Positions 6,727 through 8,649 of a stretch of DNA of 8,649 bases are shown one piece after another. Both the position numbers and the translations under genes were made by a program. This DNA comes from an uncultured Bacteroidota bacterium. GTDB lineage: Bacteria; Bacteroidota; Bacteroidia; Chitinophagales; Chitinophagaceae. Each line of letters starts with the position of its first letter. Positions within the stretch are counted from its first letter, which is position 1. The stretch covers positions 1-8,649 of the forward strand of contig CAMLGP010000082.1 in NCBI GenBank assembly GCA_946479535.1, in the 5' to 3' direction. Under the pieces are notes generated by a model. That model searched no databases, was not told the DNA's origin, and worked only from the letters and a program-made list of their open reading frames with translations.

Positions 6727-7275
6727 ATGGATAAATTTCACTTAACACTCAGGAATGCCAAACTCCGGTCTTATCATTTGATCAGCTGGCTACTTGTTTT
6801 CCTGAATATTACCGCACTTTATATTTATTCATTCTCAAGGCCCGGTACTTATGGGGACAGATTTGGTATAACCGGCACACTGCTGCTTGCCTTGCTTTTG
6901 CTCTTTATAAAAAGAACTGACAAGTATGGATTCCCCGACAGAAAAAGAGGTATTTTGACCACTAATTTTCTCATTATAATCCTTTGGTTGAGATGGCAGC
7001 TTTATTTACCAGCGGCAGCTACACTTGTTTTTGAACTATTATATCTTTATTCAGTAAGAAAGTTTGAAGTGCTGGTGGAAAAGACCAATATTATTTACCC
7101 TTCTTTTCCAAAAAGAAAGATCCTTTGGAGTGAGTTACAGAATATTATTTTAAAAGATGGCATTCTCACTATCGATCTGAAGAACAATAAGCTGATCCAG
7201 CAAGAACTGGAGGAAGATGATGCTGTAAATGAAAAAGAATTTAATGAATTTTGTCAACAGCAATTGAGTAAATGA
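6727..7275 (+). CDS. Small membrane protein with PH-like cytoplasmic tail, unknown function
   Basis: I do not recognise a named family for this 182-residue protein. The N-terminal half has about four hydrophobic segments (roughly 18-36, 48-62, 77-91 and 93-108) separated by short basic loops (KRTDKYG, DRKRG). The C-terminal part (about 112-180) is soluble and beta-rich, with the pattern FEVLVEKTNIIYPSF...ILWSELQNIILKDGILTIDLKNNK. This resembles bacterial PH-like (bPH) domains on membrane proteins, where WSEL/I-type strands are usual. It ends in an acidic helix (EEDDAVNEKEFNEFCQQQL). No signal peptide cleavage site or catalytic motif is seen. The gene begins 20 bp after the ureohydrolase and its TGA overlaps the next gene's ATG (ATGA at 7272-7275), which points to one transcript and translational coupling. 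The PH-like reading is inferred from the strand pattern, not from a database match. Confidence 0.7.
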   Translation: MDKFHLTLRNAKLRSYHLISWLLVFLNITALYIYSFSRPGTYGDRFGITGTLLLALLLLFIKRTDKYGFPDRKRGILTTNFLIIILWLRWQLYLPAAATLVFELLYLYSVRKFEVLVEKTNIIYPSFPKRKILWSELQNIILKDGILTIDLKNNKLIQQELEEDDAVNEKEFNEFCQQQLSK

Positions 7276-8570
7276 GCCTGAACCAATCCCCATATATTCT
7301 CTATTCAGACGGCAAAGGGAACATCTTTGAAGATGAAACTTTGTATGTAACGGGGCGAAGTGGATGGGATGCGCTTCCCATTCCCAATGATGAGTGGATA
7401 GAATTGCCGGATGGTGGTTCATTGTATGAATTACCTGGAAGAAGAGGGATCGGGATTGATGTAAAGACAGGAGAAATGCGGCTTTGTGAAAAAGGCTGGG
7501 CTGTTGCCGCTTTTATACCTCCCGCTCATAGTGGTTTTTATCTTGCTGCTTATGAAACTGCCCCAGATGCACCTACCCTTCCACTGTTTTGCTACACAGC
7601 TGTAGGATGGTTTAAGGAAAAGACCTATGTTCCAGCGATAAGGATTGAACCGGATATCAGACAGGATTGTGCAGGTTATGATCAAAAGAAAGTAGAAACA
7701 GGCGTTAAAAAACTACTCAAAGCCTATCCGCATAACCGGCTGGTTAATCATCTGGCCAATAATTGTGCATTGACCTATCATTGTCCTGCCGCCCGGAATT
7801 ATTTCCTGGGTAGATGGGAATGCCCGATACCAGCATCACCTGCCTGCAATGCCAATTGTGTAGGATGTATTTCTCTTCAGCCGGATGAAGAATCGATAGT
7901 ATCTACTCAGGACCGTCTTACTTTCAAACCGACACCAGAAGAAATTGTAGAATATACAGTGCCGCATCTGGAAGGTGCCCCCTATCCTATTGTAAGTTTT
8001 GGACAGGGATGTGAAGGAGAGCCTTTGCTGATGTGGGAAACCATCAGGGAGGCGATCATTGAGATAAGGAAGCATACTCCAAAAGGAAGTATTAATATCA
8101 ATACCAATGGATCAAGGCCTGATGCAGTAAAGGCCTTATGTGAAGCAGGACTGGATTCAATACGCGTAAGTACCAATTCTGCGAGGCGGGAAATCTATAT
8201 GCCCTATTATCGTCCCAATAATTATGATTTTGACGATATAGTGGAAAGTCTGAAAGTGGTTCGTGGTTTTGGCGGCTGGACATCCATTAATTATTTTGTG
8301 TTCCCAGGGATGACCGATAGTGAAGCAGAATATGAAGCCTTGAGAAAGTTGATCAAAGAGACCGGCCTATGTATGATCCAGTGGAGAAATTTCAATATTG
8401 ATCCGGATTGGTATTTAGGCAAGATAGGCGTTTCCGATACAGGACCCTGCATAGGTGTAAAAAATCTGCAGGAAGAGATCAGGAATGAATTTCCAGATCT
8501 GCGTTATGGGTACTTCAATCCTCCGATGGAAAGAATAAAGGGAAATTTTCAAAAAGATTATGCGCATTAA
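7272..8570 (+). CDS. Radical SAM enzyme with large N-terminal extension, function unknown
   Basis: The CxxxCxxC motif that binds the SAM-cleaving 4Fe-4S cluster is at C192, C196 and C199 (CNANCVGCISLQ). The SAM-binding Gly-rich strand equivalent is SFGQGCEGEPLL at 242-253. Later barrel strands are visible as INTNGS (276-281), GLDSIRVSTNS (293-303), YYRPNNYDF (312-320) and INYFVFPGMTD (339-349), so the core spans about 185-380. The first 185 residues are not a standard radical SAM part; they contain ELPGRRGIGID (53-63), a WAVAAFIPP strand and a Cys-containing run before the cluster (C165, C171, C184). The C-terminal tail has only C393, so a SPASM-type extra-cluster domain is unlikely. I recall similar proteins, with the same SFGQGCEGEP and CISLQ blocks, annotated only as radical SAM protein in other bacteria. 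ATG overlap with the membrane-protein gene suggests coupled translation. Substrate unknown. Confidence 0.85.
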   Translation: MSLNQSPYILYSDGKGNIFEDETLYVTGRSGWDALPIPNDEWIELPDGGSLYELPGRRGIGIDVKTGEMRLCEKGWAVAAFIPPAHSGFYLAAYETAPDAPTLPLFCYTAVGWFKEKTYVPAIRIEPDIRQDCAGYDQKKVETGVKKLLKAYPHNRLVNHLANNCALTYHCPAARNYFLGRWECPIPASPACNANCVGCISLQPDEESIVSTQDRLTFKPTPEEIVEYTVPHLEGAPYPIVSFGQGCEGEPLLMWETIREAIIEIRKHTPKGSININTNGSRPDAVKALCEAGLDSIRVSTNSARREIYMPYYRPNNYDFDDIVESLKVVRGFGGWTSINYFVFPGMTDSEAEYEALRKLIKETGLCMIQWRNFNIDPDWYLGKIGVSDTGPCIGVKNLQEEIRNEFPDLRYGYFNPPMERIKGNFQKDYAH

Positions 8571-8649
8571 TATTTGAATATGATTGGTGGGACATAAACC
8601 ATGGCTGACTTGGTGTACTCTGGTTTGTGTTTCAGTACCATGGCTGGCT
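8567..8649 (-). CDS. Probable C-terminal end of a convergent gene (partial, unidentified)
   Basis: On the minus strand a frame runs open from the window edge to TAA at 8569-8567, giving 26 complete residues: PAMVLKHKPEYTK then SAMVYVPPIIFKY. The composition looks protein-like, and the ending overlaps the radical SAM stop by 2 bp in a convergent arrangement, common for gene ends. The two halves are 13-residue units both starting with (P/S)AMV, from a 10-bp repeat 39 bp apart. Only 81 bases are visible, so the frame could be chance; the + strand is also open here from an ATG at 8601. No family recognised. Confidence 0.35.
   Translation of the reverse strand, partial: PAMVLKHKPEYTKSAMVYVPPIIFKY

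Noticed and set aside
5663..8570. RiPP cluster with peptide arginase plus radical SAM epimerase
   Set aside because: No precursor peptide gene, peptidase or exporter is visible, there is no SPASM-type tail, and the ureohydrolase resembles agmatinases rather than peptide arginases.
8601..8649. + strand start (MADLVYSG...) at the window end
   Set aside because: Only 16 codons are visible, there is no consensus promoter, and the minus frame has the more protein-like composition; it cannot be excluded.

Overview
The window reads as chromosomal core or housekeeping DNA from a member of the Bacteroidota, plausibly the Chitinophagales/Sphingobacteriales side, though the family is a guess. Four things point there. 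The DUF4294 protein is a Bacteroidota family. A bacillithiol deacetylase is present. Shine-Dalgarno sequences are nearly absent, with A/T-rich leaders instead. Two sites match the Bacteroidota promoter form TTG-N20/21-TAnnTTTG. Every complete gene is on the + strand. I see no mobile-element gene, CRISPR array, tRNA or rRNA.

Layout. Bases 1-158 are the 3' end of ccmE, followed 7 bp later by ccmF (166-2754). Both belong to cytochrome c maturation. The ccmE fragment carries CxxxY where classical CcmE has HxxxY. No ccmG or ccmH follows, and ccmF has an enlarged periplasmic domain. A clear promoter (2770-2800) then drives a secreted DUF4294 protein (2840-3529). The 156-bp gap after it holds a nested palindrome (3550-3663), the most striking non-coding structure in the window. 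It sits just upstream of bshB1 (3686-4423), the bacillithiol-pathway deacetylase.

A second promoter, overlapped by a small TTATCC dyad and direct repeat, precedes a membrane fatty acid desaturase with three histidine boxes (4542-5609). Next comes a tight three-gene run: an agmatinase/arginase-family ureohydrolase (5663-6706), a small membrane protein with a PH-like cytoplasmic tail (6727-7275), and a radical SAM enzyme with a large N-terminal extension (7272-8570). The last two overlap by ATGA. The final 80 bases probably hold the 3' end of a convergent minus-strand gene overlapping the radical SAM stop codon.

How the genes work together. CcmE and CcmF deliver and attach heme to apocytochromes. 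BshB1 makes the precursor of the low-molecular-weight thiol bacillithiol. The desaturase modifies membrane acyl chains. The ureohydrolase/membrane protein/radical SAM unit is the only part whose joint function I cannot name. It is the best candidate for an undescribed system, but the evidence is gene arrangement only.
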